From: Haematococcus lacustris
Taxonomy: Eukaryota > Chlorophyta > Chlorophyceae > Chlamydomonadales > Haematococcaceae
Direction of reading: 5' to 3'
NCBI GenBank assembly: GCA_030144725.1
Contig: JASKMD010000031.1
Coordinates: 893,727-957,726, forward strand
Length of the DNA: 64,000 nt
Shown: piece after piece, positions 31,180-42,765 of the stretch
Layout: every line of letters begins with the position of its first letter
How positions within the stretch are numbered: the first letter of the stretch is position 1
The notes under the pieces: model-generated
What the model was told of the DNA's origin: nothing
Database searches by the model: none
What the model saw: the letters and a program-made list of their open reading frames with translations, nothing else
Made by a program: the position numbers and the translations under genes

Positions 31180-32696
31180 AGCACCTAAGTTGGGACAGTT
31201 TGAAACGGGGGGTGGCACAACTCATCACTTGCTTGGACAAAACGAATGCAACTCATATCCTTGGAGAGATCTAGAAGTCCTCTAGCTGCCGATGCCTCCA
31301 GCTTAGTATGCTTCTCAAGGACTGGAGACTTATGACTTGGCCAGTGGGATACCCCCACTAAAACCGGTTTTCCAAACTAAGTGCACCTATGTTGAGACGC
31401 TCAAGTATAAACATTTTTCAGGAGAAATTTGGTCCTGCCCTTTTCGGCACTGTATCACTATAGGTCCTAGCACCAGATGGCACCAAAAATCCACATAAAA
31501 GCTGTGTTGTGAGTCGAAAGTTAAAGCACCACGATGTGCACCCCCCTCTCCACGCAAGCCCCTCTGCCATACTGAGCTGCCCTCATGGAAAGCTGCTCTT
31601 CCAGCTCCTGCCTGTTGTAGAAGTGGCCCACTGCCCGAAAATACAACGGAGGTTGCTCCTCCATTGAGCAACTGAAAGTTGCATCCATCATATCGTTGGT
31701 CACATTTAGGCCTTCCATTGTGCCAGAGTCGCCGTGCTCTTGCCAGCTTGGATGGAGGCTTAAGCAGTTGCCAGCAGCTGCTCCTTGTTGGGGGTGTATA
31801 AGCCTGTCTTGGCAAAGGCCCGCTTCAATGACTTCGTTTAGTATGGTAATATTTTTAATTAATTCATACTCTTAAATTCAGTTTAATTCCATGGCTTCAA
31901 TTGCTGCTCGGGCTTGCATCACGGAAGAGGTGTGGCAGGCCCTTGCTCACACGGACCTCGCAGGCCCATTGCACTGCTCCAAGGAGGTCCAATCTGGCCA
32001 CCCCCCTACCCTACGCTTATACCCCCTTGACAATGCTGACCAGCTGCATCTCCTCTGCCTAAGTCAAAGCTGTCAGTCTCCCCCTTGTAGCAACCCACCC
32101 CCCATGTTGATGAAGTCGTTGAGGTTGGAGCGGGGGACGCCATGCTGTTTTGCCACAGCACGCACAGAAGGGCGCGTAGCCCCCCTTTTGAACTTGGAGA
32201 GGGCCCGAGCGGCGGCTGCAAGCATGCTAGCCCTGTGGCGTGCCCCGTTAGAAGCTTTGCTAGACCACCTAGCGCGTGTGGCAGAAGCGGTGATCATCTG
32301 AGCAAGGGCCGGGGCCTGAGCTCTGCAAGTAGAAAGGCCATTTTTTGTTACATGCGAAAATTACCTCCCAACATGGCAAGCGCTACGGCCGGACAGTCGC
32401 ACATTTGACACAGCGCACCGACTGCACCATCTTTGTTACCCACCAAGGTATCTAGGAGCGTTAAGGAAGCTTCCTGAAACGCTCCTGGTAGTCGCAGCCG
32501 GGCCTTAACTCCCGATGGGGTTCAAACCGGCGGCCCCGGCAGTGTTGAGATCTCTGCTCCCACAACGCGCAAACATGACGCGGGCCGACAACCACCCTAG
32601 TAACCACCTAAGAACGCGATGCGCGGAAAAGAAACGGGGGCTTTCGGTAAAGAATCAAGAGAACACGAGAAACGGGGTGTCCCAACTTAGGTGCTT
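31180..32696 (-). mobile_element. pogo/Tc1-mariner-like DNA transposon (degenerate)
   Basis: The inverted repeat GCACCTAAGTTGGGACA lies at 31181-31197, with its complement at 32678-32694, next to TA dinucleotides on both sides. On the minus strand, about 32260-32100 encodes ALSKFKRGATRPSVRAVAKQ followed by HGVPRSNLNDFI, a Psq/CENP-B-type helix-turn-helix typical of pogo-family transposases. A downstream piece at about 31720-31520 (MEGLNVTNDMMDATFSCSME, then HFYNRQELEEQ) is shared with the copy at 7.05-7.69 kb. The frame is broken and the catalytic DDE region is not intact. Confidence 0.75.
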
Positions 32697-33898
32697 TACT
32701 GTGTACCTGCAGTTCCAGCTGCTGAGCTACTGAGCGCCACAGTGGCATGCTGATCCATACGCCACGCCCTGCGCCTGGGTAACCAGTTTGGTCCTACAAT
32801 AATCACCAGGCAGGAGCAAGGGGAGCAAGGCGTAAAGGACTAGACACCGTCAGGTTCAGCTGGCCCATGGCTGGCTGGCTGCCCCCTGGGAAGGCTTTGG
32901 CTTGCCTGTGAAGCTTTGGCTTGCTTGAGCTGGTCAAGGCAATCGTGCAGCGTCGTGAGCCTCAGCTTGACCGGGTTCATCGCTTGAACCTGTGCGGCAT
33001 GTTAGGGGCGGGTACGGGCATGGTAGGGACGGGTGGTCCAAGGTTGCCAAGGTTGCCACTTGTACTGCATGCTCAAAGTGATGCTTTCGTGCACTGCTCA
33101 CCGGCAGCTCCACGGGGCGCGGCATGTTTGGTGTCCGCCTTTGGTTTGCTCGTCCAGGGGCTGCAAAGCTGGTGCTCCTCTTATCACCCCAGCGTCACGC
33201 GCGTGGTTGACTACGGACCATGCGCAAGCGGCGAAAATGTCCCATGCTGTCGTTTGCATGAAACCAACGAAGAAATGCTGCAGCTGCAAAAGCCCATGTT
33301 GACGAATAGCCCGAGGTCGTGTTAGCCCAACCAACGGCTTGACTTCTGTGGTTTACAAAGCTTCATGGCCTGCCATCAAGCTCCAATGAGCCCATACTTC
33401 TGGCCACATGCTGAAACCAGCCCCCTGGCCTGTAGCGGTGTGGCATGCCCCCCTCCCCCAGCCCAGGCCCCACCCCCTCCCTGCAGCACCTGGCCCAGTC
33501 CCACGACCCCAGGCCCCCCCAGGCGGCAGGTGGCTGGACCGGGACACCAACGGGTGCCTGAACTTGCAGCGCATTGAGGAGAGCAGGCAGCGCCCCATAG
33601 AGCTGTGCCGATGGGATGACCTTGAGGCCCTGCCTGCCATTGGCAAGGAGTACTAGTAGGGCTACAAGCTGGTCAATGACCGGCTGCCCAAGTGAGGCAG
33701 AGGCTGCACCGGGCTGCCGAGTACCGGCGAGGCATTGATGGCCGGGCCCGCAACAATGCATAGGGCCTGGTAGTTTACACAGGCTGTTAACCTTACAAAG
33801 CATAATGCTGTTAGGTTTGATGAGGTGCCCAGTGGTCTGTTGGGAAAGTGCCATCTATGTGGGGTTTGTAGTCATCAAGGGTGCGACCGAGGATGCTA
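32697..33898 (+). pseudogene. TnpB/Fanzor-like relic, family 2
   Basis: At about 33525-33770 the plus strand reads RWLDRDTNGCLNLQRIEES, then RPIELCRWDD, LPAIGKEY, two stops, GYKLVNDRLPK, and, one frame over, VRQRLHRAAEYRRGIDGRAR-NNA-stop. This parallels the family 1 C-terminus and contains the D-R-D-x-N RuvC-III type motif. The 3' tail (33780-33898) is interrupted by the TIR element at 33899 and resumes at 34905. Upstream, 32887-32942 duplicates the sequence just past the gene A stop codon. This is a dead copy with an internal frameshift and stops. Confidence 0.5.
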
Positions 33899-34904
33899 GG
33901 CTACCCCTCCCATTGAACCACCACGTAAGGGACATTTGACTTTGCGGCGTGCCTGGTGGGAGTTGAGTTGTCATTTTTACGCGAAATGCCTTATCTCTGC
34001 GCCGCGCTTGCGCCTGCGCGCCCGAGCTGCTGGCACCCACGGTGACCGGCAGTCTGCCAGGCACGCGAACGGTTCCGCTGTGCGCGATGGGCCTTTCAAG
34101 TGCTGCCTAACAACACCCACAACGCGGGATGCAGAGTTCTCCGCTGCGGTACACTTTACGCATGGAGCCCAGTTTTCTCAACATCATCTTACACAGCCTC
34201 CCCCTCCACATGAATCTCCACCCAGCCAGTGCTGGCAGCTTGCGTAGACCTCGCACAACACGCACAGCGGGCAGCCTGGCCCCCCTGCCGTTTGCAGAGG
34301 TGATATTTGGATGTCGGCATGCTTCAGACATGTGCACACGCCATCTTCTAAAACACCTCTTGACAATTGTCAACAATAGATGAGACTTTGGCAGGGGGTT
34401 CACAGTGACTTCCCTAACCAGTGACGCAAGGCTGGAGAGTTGCAATGAGTTGCATGGTTGTCAGACGGGCATCAGCAGAGTGGGCAGCATGGGGGAGGTT
34501 TAGCCCACCTTTTATGGAGCTTAATTAGCAAATGAATGATGCAGTTGCCCCTGCTATGCTCATGCCGTGGTCTCCTCCTAGTTTCAGAGCCCCTGAGCCT
34601 AGTTTCGTCGCCTCAGAGCCAGCGCATGTGGGTTATTATGTTGGACATGAGGTCGGGCTCCTGGCACATCGCGCACTATCCATCGCGTTAAACAGAGACT
34701 CAGTGGTACTGGGACAACGTACATCAAGTCCGCAGGCTCGGTAGGGTCGGATACCCGGCAACATGCCCGACCAGCACAGCGTGTGGCTCAGCGCGGCCTC
34801 ATTCCGACGCTTCAATCCGCGTGTAAATCTGTGCAGAAATAAGTCCGGAAAAGCCGTTGTCCCTTATCGTTAGGGGGGTTGGTGGTTCAATGGGAGGGGT
34901 AGCC
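33899..34904. mobile_element. 1.0 kb TIR element, copy 1 (nested in the family 2 tail)
   Basis: The ends are inverted repeats beginning GGCTACCCCTCCCATTGAAC and ending in its complement. It is flanked by GCTA at 33895-33898 and 34905-34908. The same tail at 29285-29310 and 53925-53945 reads GATGCTACAAC without interruption, proving insertion with a 4 bp duplication. It shares its termini and about 400 bp of right interior with the copy at 41026-42546. No intact protein is visible; the element is non-autonomous. Confidence 0.88.
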
Positions 34905-34946
34905 GCTACAACGTGTTTGTAGTAGCCGAGCGAAATTACTCACAGC

Positions 34947-35400
34947 CAGTGATGGGTAATACGTGTATCAATACAGGAAATACAAGAAAATACACGAAAA
35001 AACGTGTATTTTTTGTATCGATACAATACAGCGATACAGAGGCTACATGTCACGCGGGAAAGGAGCGGCTAGGAGCAGCGCAGCCAGTCCCGCAGCCTGT
35101 CCTTGATGGCAGGGCAGGACGGCGACGGCGGAAAGTCAGGGTCGCCCAATGCTGATGTTCTTGCATGTGAAACCGGCACATGCGACCGACTGCTCCGGGA
35201 GCAGGCCGATGGCTTTAGTCCCGTGCGGCATGGCTTTAGCGCGGACTCTAGTTGTGGCAGCAACCAGCAGCTGCTTCGAAGGCATCTACGCAACTTGCCG
35301 GCCGGCACTTGTATTTTTTTAAATACGATACGTGTATTCTTGTATCTTACAAAAAATACGTATCGGTATCGATACACGTATCTTGTGTTACCCATCACTG
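34947..35400. mobile_element. hAT-like MITE with perfect 8 bp target duplication
   Basis: The 454 bp unit begins CAGTGATGGGTAA and ends TTACCCATCACTG. It is flanked by CTCACAGC at 34939-34946 and 35401-35408. The CAGTG-NTGGG ends and the 8 bp duplication are diagnostic for hAT. The AT-rich sub-ends contain repeated TACGTGTATC and GATACAC motifs. It lies in the family 2 tail, 71 bp beyond the IFT57 stop codon. Confidence 0.92.
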
Positions 35401-35470
35401 CTCACAGCCCAACATGGGAGCTCCTCAACCAGCATTCCACAAGTCAAGACGACTGCGCAGGCATCCTTAA

Positions 35471-38400
35471 TCAGAGGTCGTCGTCATCATCACTCAACGT
35501 GGCGATGGCTGCTGCCTGCAATGCCCGTTTATTCTTCAGGCTATTTTGCAGTAGCGTGTGGCTGACTACGCCGATACGGACCTCTGTCTCATGCAGCTCT
35601 TCTTGTAGCTTGCGGATGGCGTTCCTGATTCGCACCTACAGCCATGCAAGCCGGGGGTGGCCTTGATACAAGGTCATGCAGGCTGACAACTCTGATGGTG
35701 AAAGCAAGCTGCTTGTGTCAACATGTGCTATACTCAGGAGGGATGAGCCATGACCATCGCTCAGGAGGGATGACTCGGCAGGGATGACCATCGCATTGCA
35801 TTAGGTCAAGCGGCAGCACAGCATGTTTGCATAGTCATAGGCACAAGACATAGGGCAAGGCCCCTGTACAGATGGCAGGGCCCAAGCACTGACCACTGGG
35901 GTGGCATCAGCGATGTTCGTGGAGTGCTCGTCCATGATGCCCTTCATCTCTGTCAGCTGCTCGGTGATGCGATGCAGCTCACTGTTGCGCTCACTGATGG
36001 CCTCTGTGCGGCTGTTGTAAGTGCCCTGCATGCAGCACCATGCTCAACATCTGTGCCAAGGCAAGTGTGCACACATCACCACTTAAGTGTCTGGAGATGG
36101 TGGTATCTGTGTGCAAGGCACTCTTGTGTGGAATCCTTAGGAAGGGTTTTATCAATGAGTGGGGTTGCTCCCCTCATTGTGAGAAAGAGAGTAACCAAGG
36201 GGAAGTACTTGATTGATGTGCCAAGTCATGGTTGCTTCAGACATGAAAGTGCACATGTCCCTCCCAACAGCCCCACCTGCACCACTGTGAGCTGTACACG
36301 TGCCGCACGGTACTGCGCCATGAGGCGTTCAAACTGCTCGTTGAGGAAGCGCTCGCGTGAGGTGAGCTTGTCCAGGCTGGCATCCAGTTCGCTGCTCAAC
36401 TTCTCTAGCACCACTCGGCTATCAGGCCATGCAGTGCTGATGGCCTGCACATAGTCAGAGCAGTGCCAATAAATGGCAACAATGCCTATGACACCAACAG
36501 GCCCATGCCATGTAAGGTTTACGCTGCTGCTGCTGCGGTTGTTGCTGATGGTGATGATGGCAATGGCAATGGTGATGATGATGATGATGATGATGACCTC
36601 CTGCATGATGCCTTGATGTGGCTGCAACTGTTGCATGCAGTATGCAGGTTGAGCAGGGACCGGTTGCCCTTTCCCACCTTGGAGTGCTGCTGCACCTCCT
36701 CTAAGTGGCTGCGCCAGTCCTTGTTGTCAGCGCTGAGCAGAATGCGCAGCCGAGGGGCCACCCGCTCCAGCTCTAGCCGCCAGGCAGTGGGGTCCACCTG
36801 CCACACAGTTAAGACAAGCAGTGCAGGGGCAGCGTGTGCACCAAGCAGCAATATCTGTAGCACACAAGCCCCTCTCATACTGGCACATGCTTGTATACCT
36901 CCCTTCTGCTAACACAGGGTGGAGATTTGCATTCGAGCCACTCCAGGGTCACAGAAGCTGCGTAGCCGTTCGCCCATCTTGCAGTCATGTATGGTGCAGC
37001 TGTGCGCCAGGCCAGCCTACCTTGCTCTGCAGCATCTGCTTGTCTTCGGCCAGGGCCACTGCGGCTGCAGCCTGTGTGTTATTGGCCTTATGAGACACCA
37101 TGGGTGCTAGACCAGCCAGCTCATTGGCGCCCGCCTGCATGTAGGCCTCCTCCTCGTCAACCTCCAGGTACCTGAGGCCAACAAGGGCGAAGCAGCACAG
37201 CGCACCAGGTAGCATGGTGCAGCCAGGCTGCAGGATAAGAGTAGGGTTATGGCGAAGGCTACCAGGTCCCACCCACAGGCGCATCTGAGGGCCTAGGAGC
37301 TGGGCTGGGGCAACTAGGGATCAAACCTGGTACCTGCCGGACCTTGCACTGGCCACAGGGTGCGCTACCAAAGAGCAGTGCCCACCTTACCTTGCTGGTC
37401 TGATGATGACCGCCCAAAGCTGCCCCCAAGTCCTTATTGACCCTGACTGTCAAGGTGGCGAGCTGGCTTTCAAAAGGCTATGTGCTAGTACTCAGGACTG
37501 TAGTGCTTGCATGGTGGTTGCTGCTATTGCCTGGCAATACAATGCAGGCAGAGCCCCAGGGTTGTGGCAAATGCTGCCTGGCAGCACAGGGTTGGGCAGG
37601 TGTGTGCCTCACTTGGGTTTAGGGAATTCAGTGGCAGCGTCCTCATCCCCTTCTGCTCCAGTGTCCTCCACGTCCCCCTCCTCTGGGTAGCTGCAGGCAC
37701 TTCACCAAGTAGAGTCTGGCAACATACCATGGCAGCGTGCAGACATCGCGCTGGCAGCATGCAGTGATAAGACATGCAGAGGGCTTGACCACAGCAGCTG
37801 TCAAGCAACTGAGTTATGCAAGCACAATGACGCGCTTCACTCACTTTTCTGGGCTGTACACTGGCTTTGAGAATGTGAAGTTGCGGCGCTCAAGGGCATA
37901 GTCGGCCAGGCCATCTAGTACTCCCACAATGTCTCGGCCATAGCCAACCTGGCCACATCAGAAGATTGATTGGCAGCGAGCGTTGATGCCAAGAAGCAGC
38001 GCTGTCAAATACAGGGCATGGCTGGGTGTGGGAGGTCTGTGGCTGTCTATCAGAACAGCAAAGAAGCGCATCCACCTCCTGACTGCCGTGTTCCTGTGAT
38101 TGGTGACTGTGCCCGCTCTGGCAAGGGTTGCCCTCACCGTGAGCTTAGTCGGGTGGTAGCTTGGGGGCGCAAACCCCAGCTTTTTGCAAGCATTAAGAAT
38201 GTTAGCACAAATGGTGTTGGGGTCGTCAAACTCCTTGGGTGCTGGGATGTCAACACCTGAAAGGCCCAGCAGCCATGCTGCCTGCAGGCAGGACCATGCC
38301 ATCTCTTGCTGGCTCAAGCTGTGCCTGTGGCTGACAGCTTCAGACTGCACCTTTCCTGCCAGAGCAGTAGCTGCTGCTGGTCGCTGTTTACACAGCTGTG

Positions 38401-39003
38401 GCTGCAAGCAGCACGCCTCGTACCAGGCTGGTGAAGTAGAAGAACTGCTGTGCCAGGTTGACGCCAGTGTCGGGCTGTGCAAAGTACTGTCTGTTTATGG
38501 CCCTCCTATAAGGCTTCCTGCAGAGACAGAGAGCCATGCTTGTGGAACTGGGACGGAGCTGGTGAAGGCATCCAAGGTGCATGTGCACACCCTACTGGGC
38601 GCAGCTGTATGGCTGCTGCTGCACATACTTTTTTCTGCAAAACTCCCGCTCATAGTCTAGCAGCTTGAGCTTGTCCACTAACATCTCCATGCACACATCT
38701 GGCGTGCTGAGAATCTGCAGGCAAAGCAGCCAGGAAGGTGGCTCCAGGCCTGCCGTGGACATGGCACATTTTGATCCTGGACATGTTAAGCCCGCGGACC
38801 TCCAATGAGCGACCCGCGGCCATTGCAGGCCGCAACGATGGCGCAGGCTCCTCGGCAGGCGCATCTAGCTCGGCCCGGGTAGCAGGATCACCAGGTGTTG
38901 GTGCAGCGGGAGGTGCGGGTCTCCTGCTGCTTCCACTCGACTGCGTAATGGCAAATGCTTTGCGTTGTTTGACATGAAATCGCTCTTTCTCAATACTGCG
39001 CAC
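35471..39003 (-). CDS. IFT57: Intraflagellar transport protein 57 (IFT57), IFT-B complex subunit
   Basis: IFT57 is a peripheral IFT-B subunit needed for anterograde transport in cilia. Exons on the minus strand: first exon within 39003 to about 38780, then 38714-38629, 38517-38424, 38281-38138, 37948-37845, 37690-37613, 37171-37021, 36797-36678, 36444-36277, 36025-35894 and 35635-35471; the junctions checked agree in phase. The joined protein has the IFT57 N-terminal calponin-homology-like region: [25 protein letters not shown] joined to AAWLLGLSG, and [14 protein letters not shown]. An acidic linker ([15 protein letters not shown]) follows, then a long coiled coil ([36 protein letters not shown]) ending in [11 protein letters not shown] and a DDDDDL C-terminus. 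The start is either the ATG at 39003 or a later Met (MAAGRSLE); the first donor is not settled. The 3' flank is transposon sequence. Confidence 0.92.
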
Positions 39004-41025
39004 GGTGTACCTTCTTGCTCATAGCTATCAACAGCACCAGGCCAGTTCGTCCATAGCCCTACCCTGTCTGAGCAAGTCAAATACGACTTTGATGGTGCGT
39101 CAGTTATTACCGCAAGCTAATCCCTGCAGCTACAGCGACGACATTGCCGCGTGTGCCTAGTTCGATTGACACATGGCGAGCCACCATGTCGGTCACTTGG
39201 CGAATCAAAACTTGCATGCCTTCGTTTTCAGCCCATGTGCACCTTTATTGCGCACAACTTTCGAGTGGGCTGCAGGTCACCCCCGCCATTGGACCAGCAA
39301 TTCACTTTTTGGCACCGTCTTTGATCCGTTGCATGTAATTCTTCCACCGTTGGGCTCTGTATCTCACAGCGGTGTCGCTAGCAGGTTAGGCCCTCTTTTG
39401 CCGATTGTACTGCATTGTGTCGACGACTTAATTAGCTTCGCAATGTCATTCTCCATCTGTTTATTTGCGTGTCGCAACAGGAGAGGTGGATTGGTGGCCG
39501 GAGGCATTTCCGTGCCGAGCAGCCTTTGCTGCCATCGGACTAGCAACTCGCGAATACATCCCAGGCAAGCACGGGGCGTTGTTTCTTAATGCGTGTTGCT
39601 TACGATGCTAACACATGCAACAAAATCTGCTGACCTGCACAGGTGCTTTGCTGCTTTGAGGATCAACACCAAACCCACATCAGCCGAAGGCTCTCCCAAG
39701 CAGCAGTGCAGCTAGGCAATCAGCCCTTGAAAATAGTGAGCTGGAGGTGAGTAAGATAGTATTGTATGTCACCTTGTCTAGGTCAGTTTGATGTTCGTGT
39801 GAACACTTGCGCTGCGCATGACAGGCATGAACAGCTGAGGTTAGCACACAACTGTCGTGAGCCTTAAGATTTGATTAATTAGAACTAATTGTCTTGTCTT
39901 TGTGATTGTGTGTGCAGGATGCCAGTAAATCACCCCCATCTCCATCACTGAGCAAGGCAGCAACGGCGTAGAGCAGCAACCAACAAGGAGGTATCACTTA
40001 CAAGGAGGTACCACCAATTCTGAGTCTTCTGCCCACCTACTTCCCCCCCTCCCCTCCCCCCCACCCCACGACACACGCTCGAGCTTGGAGCGGGCAGCCT
40101 GGAGCGCGCAGCCTGGAGCTGGACGTTGTTGTTGTGTTGTGTTGTGTTGTGTGTTGTTGTGTTGTGTCACCTTGTTGTTAGGGTACCCTCCCCCTCCCCC
40201 CTTAAGTCTAGCCCAGCCCAGCCCACCCCAGCCCACCCCAACCCAGCCCAGCCTAGCCCAGCCCACCCCAGCCAGGCCTAGCCTAGCCCAGCCAAGCCCA
40301 GCCTGATTTGGTGCCATGGGGCATGGGCAGCAAGGCAAAGTGCTTAGCAGTCCCGTAGTGAGTGTAAGCTATAGCGCATGTGCACATAGCATAGGTGGTG
40401 TGTGAGGCATGAGTCATTGTGGTGGTGGTGGTGTGTTGTTGAGGTGGTGGTGTGTTGTGTGGTGTTGCCACCTTCTTACATCAATGCATGTGCTTGGCAT
40501 CAGCGATACATGTCTTTTGTAGTGGTGTTGCAAAACGTTCGAGCATCGAGACAGGTATTGCTGTGATTATTTCGCGTGACATGTGCCTGCTGAAGTTAAG
40601 GGAGAAGGATGAGGCACCACTGCACATGTAACATTGAAAGCCAGAGCCATCCCGAGCCATCCCGACAACATAGTGCTAAGTGATGATGTAGCGCTGTCAT
40701 GATGCAGCTTGTATTTGCATAGAGTCGTGCCGCGCCGTAAATGAGGTAAGGGGTGCCAGCTGGCTGACTTGTGCGCATACTCACAAACTCCATGCTCCAT
40801 GCCTGACATGCAAGCAGGCGTACTGCACTTGTGCCGTTGGCTTACGGCGTGCTTAGAAGGATTGCCAGCCTCGCCTTATGATGTGCGTGAGTCTTTTAGG
40901 AGCGGAAGGCACAGGTCAGGTTTGGGCGGGCGCCGATCTGAGCTAGTGTTTTGCGGCTGGTGGGTGTCGCATACGCCTGTTACACCCGAGTGCGTCAAAA
41001 CTTTGTCACGAGCTACACGGAGATG
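39004..41025. other. Intergenic region upstream of IFT57
   Basis: The first few hundred bases are probably the IFT57 promoter. At about 39555-39364 the minus strand has an open frame, RELLVRWQQRLLGTEMPPAT, that could be an isolated exon; no domain is recognised. Positions 40125-40165 are TTGTTGTG repeats, and 40205-40305 a (AGCCCAGCCC/CACCCC)n pyrimidine-rich tract. No convincing gene is seen. Confidence 0.4.
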
Positions 41026-42546
41026 GGCTACCCCCCCCATTGAACCACCACGTAAGGGACATTTGACTTTGCGGCGTGCCTGGTGAGAGTTGAGTTGTCA
41101 TTTTAACGCGGAACGCCTTTTCTTTGCGTTGCGCTTGCGCCTGCGCGCCCGAGCTGCTGGCACCCTACGGTGACCGGCAGTCTGCCAGGCACGCGAACGG
41201 TTTCGCTCTGAGCAATGGGCCTTTGTAATGCTCCTTCACAACACCCACAACGCAGGATGCAGAGTTTTCCGCTGCGGTACACTGCGGTACACTTTACGCA
41301 TGGAGCCCAGTTTTCTCTTTTTACACAGCCAGCTCAGTCGCACTCTGCCTGCTCATTTAAATGCTGCAGCACCATGTATCGTAGGTCAGCACGCAATGTG
41401 TTGGCTGGCACACACAACCCCACTGCCTTGCAATACTCGTTTAACATCTTCACGCTCAGCTTCTTTGCCCAAGGTGCACAGCTGCATCACGCTGTCTGGT
41501 GCAAATGAGCACAGAAGGGTGAGGCACTCATCGTCCCAATGCTTGTCATCCCGCTTCTGATCGAACATGGGCATGGCTACAAAGGGCTTTGTGATGGAGG
41601 GCCTCATACACACACCCCTTGGTGCGGGGGTCATGCATTGGGCACATGCACATGCAGTCTGTGACCACTCAACCTGGAACCCTGCAGCAGGAAAGAAGCA
41701 GCTGTGCATGCTCATAGAGCCGGGGATGGATGATGCAAAGGCATGTGCATCCCGCTGTGGAGCACTGCAAAGCTGTACCTCCTGTGTGCTCAGCTCCAAG
41801 CACCACCGATGACCCACACTTGCTCGTGCACGGTGAGCCTTGCTGGGGTCAGCAGCAGTAGCTGCCTTGTGATATGCATTGCAATGCTGCACAAACCCCA
41901 TTGCATTGCACTTCCCAACACGATCAGCCAGGAGCTCACCCCTCAACCACTGCTTCACCACCCATGCATTGATACCTGGATGCTGGCATCCTGCAAGCAC
42001 GTACACACGTAGGTAAAAACCCTATTGGCAATACTCAGCAATAGTTGAGAACTTGGCAGGGGGTCCACAGCTAAGGTCCCTAGCCAGTGACGCAGGGCTT
42101 GAGAGTTCGATTGAGTTCGATGGTCGTCATACGGGCATCAGCAGGTTGGGCAGCATGGAGGAGTGTTTCCCCACCTTTTGGAGCCTAATCCACAAGGGAT
42201 TGATGCAGCTGCCACTGCTGTGCTCCTACTGTGGTCTCCTCCAAGTTTCAGAGCCCCTGAGCCAGCGCATGTTGGTCACGATGTTGGACATAAGGTCGGG
42301 CTCCTCGCACATCGCGCACTATCCATCGCGTTAATCAGGGACTCACTGTTACTGGGTTAACGTACATCAGGTCCGCAGGCTCGGTAGGCCGTATACCCGG
42401 CAACATGCCCGACCAGCTCAGCGTGTGGCTTAGCGCAGCCGCTTTCTGACGCTTCAATCCGCGTGTGAATCGGTGCAGTAATGGGTCCGGAAAAGCCGTT
42501 GTCCCTTATCGTTAGGGGGGTTGGTGGTTCAATGGGAGGGGTAGCC
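41026..42546. mobile_element. 1.5 kb TIR element, copy 2
   Basis: It has the same terminal inverted repeats as 33899-34904 (GGCTACCCCCCCCATTGAAC at the left, GGTTCAATGGGAGGGGTAGC at the right). Similarity is strong over about the first 290 bp and the last 520 bp. It is longer than copy 1 because it keeps an internal coding segment. Its flanks (GAGATG and ACCTGC) do not form a clear target duplication. Confidence 0.82.
41386..42006 (-). CDS. Hypothetical protein fragment inside TIR element copy 2
   Basis: A 206-codon open frame encodes GINAWVVKQWLRGELLADRV, GFVQHCNAYHK, SVGHRWCLEL, then SITKPFVAMPMFDQKRDDKH. It is unusually rich in Cys, His and Trp for a random frame and fits between the element's termini, so it may be a remnant of the element's own protein. 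It resembles no family I recognise, and no catalytic triad is evident. Confidence 0.4.
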   Translation of the reverse strand: MYVLAGCQHPGINAWVVKQWLRGELLADRVGKCNAMGFVQHCNAYHKAATAADPSKAHRARASVGHRWCLELSTQEVQLCSAPQRDAHAFASSIPGSMSMHSCFFPAAGFQVEWSQTACACAQCMTPAPRGVCMRPSITKPFVAMPMFDQKRDDKHWDDECLTLLCSFAPDSVMQLCTLGKEAEREDVKRVLQGSGVVCASQHIAC

Positions 42547-42655
42547 ACCTGCAGAATTCCTAATTCATGGTGGTGTAAGCCGTCATCAAGTCTGGCATCA
42601 GAATCGCAAATGTGATTATTCATGGCTGAGGGTATAAAGACATACAGCTCCTTCG

Positions 42656-42755
42656 TCCCTCACTAGGGCCTCCATTCGAGACGTACCAGCAGGGACGACT
42701 AGGTACCACTAGGGACTACTCAAATGGTGATATGGTGCTGTTGAATAGTATACCT
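42656..42755 (-). mobile_element. Family 1 terminal fragment, inverted
   Basis: GTCCCTCACTAGGGCCTCCA, followed by CTAGTGG-type units and CTCAAATGGTG, is the reverse complement of the family 1 end seen at 23650-23757 and 25590-25695. The fragment abuts the TA-flanked MITE at 42766. Confidence 0.7.
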
Positions 42756-42765
42756 TGCTTGTATA

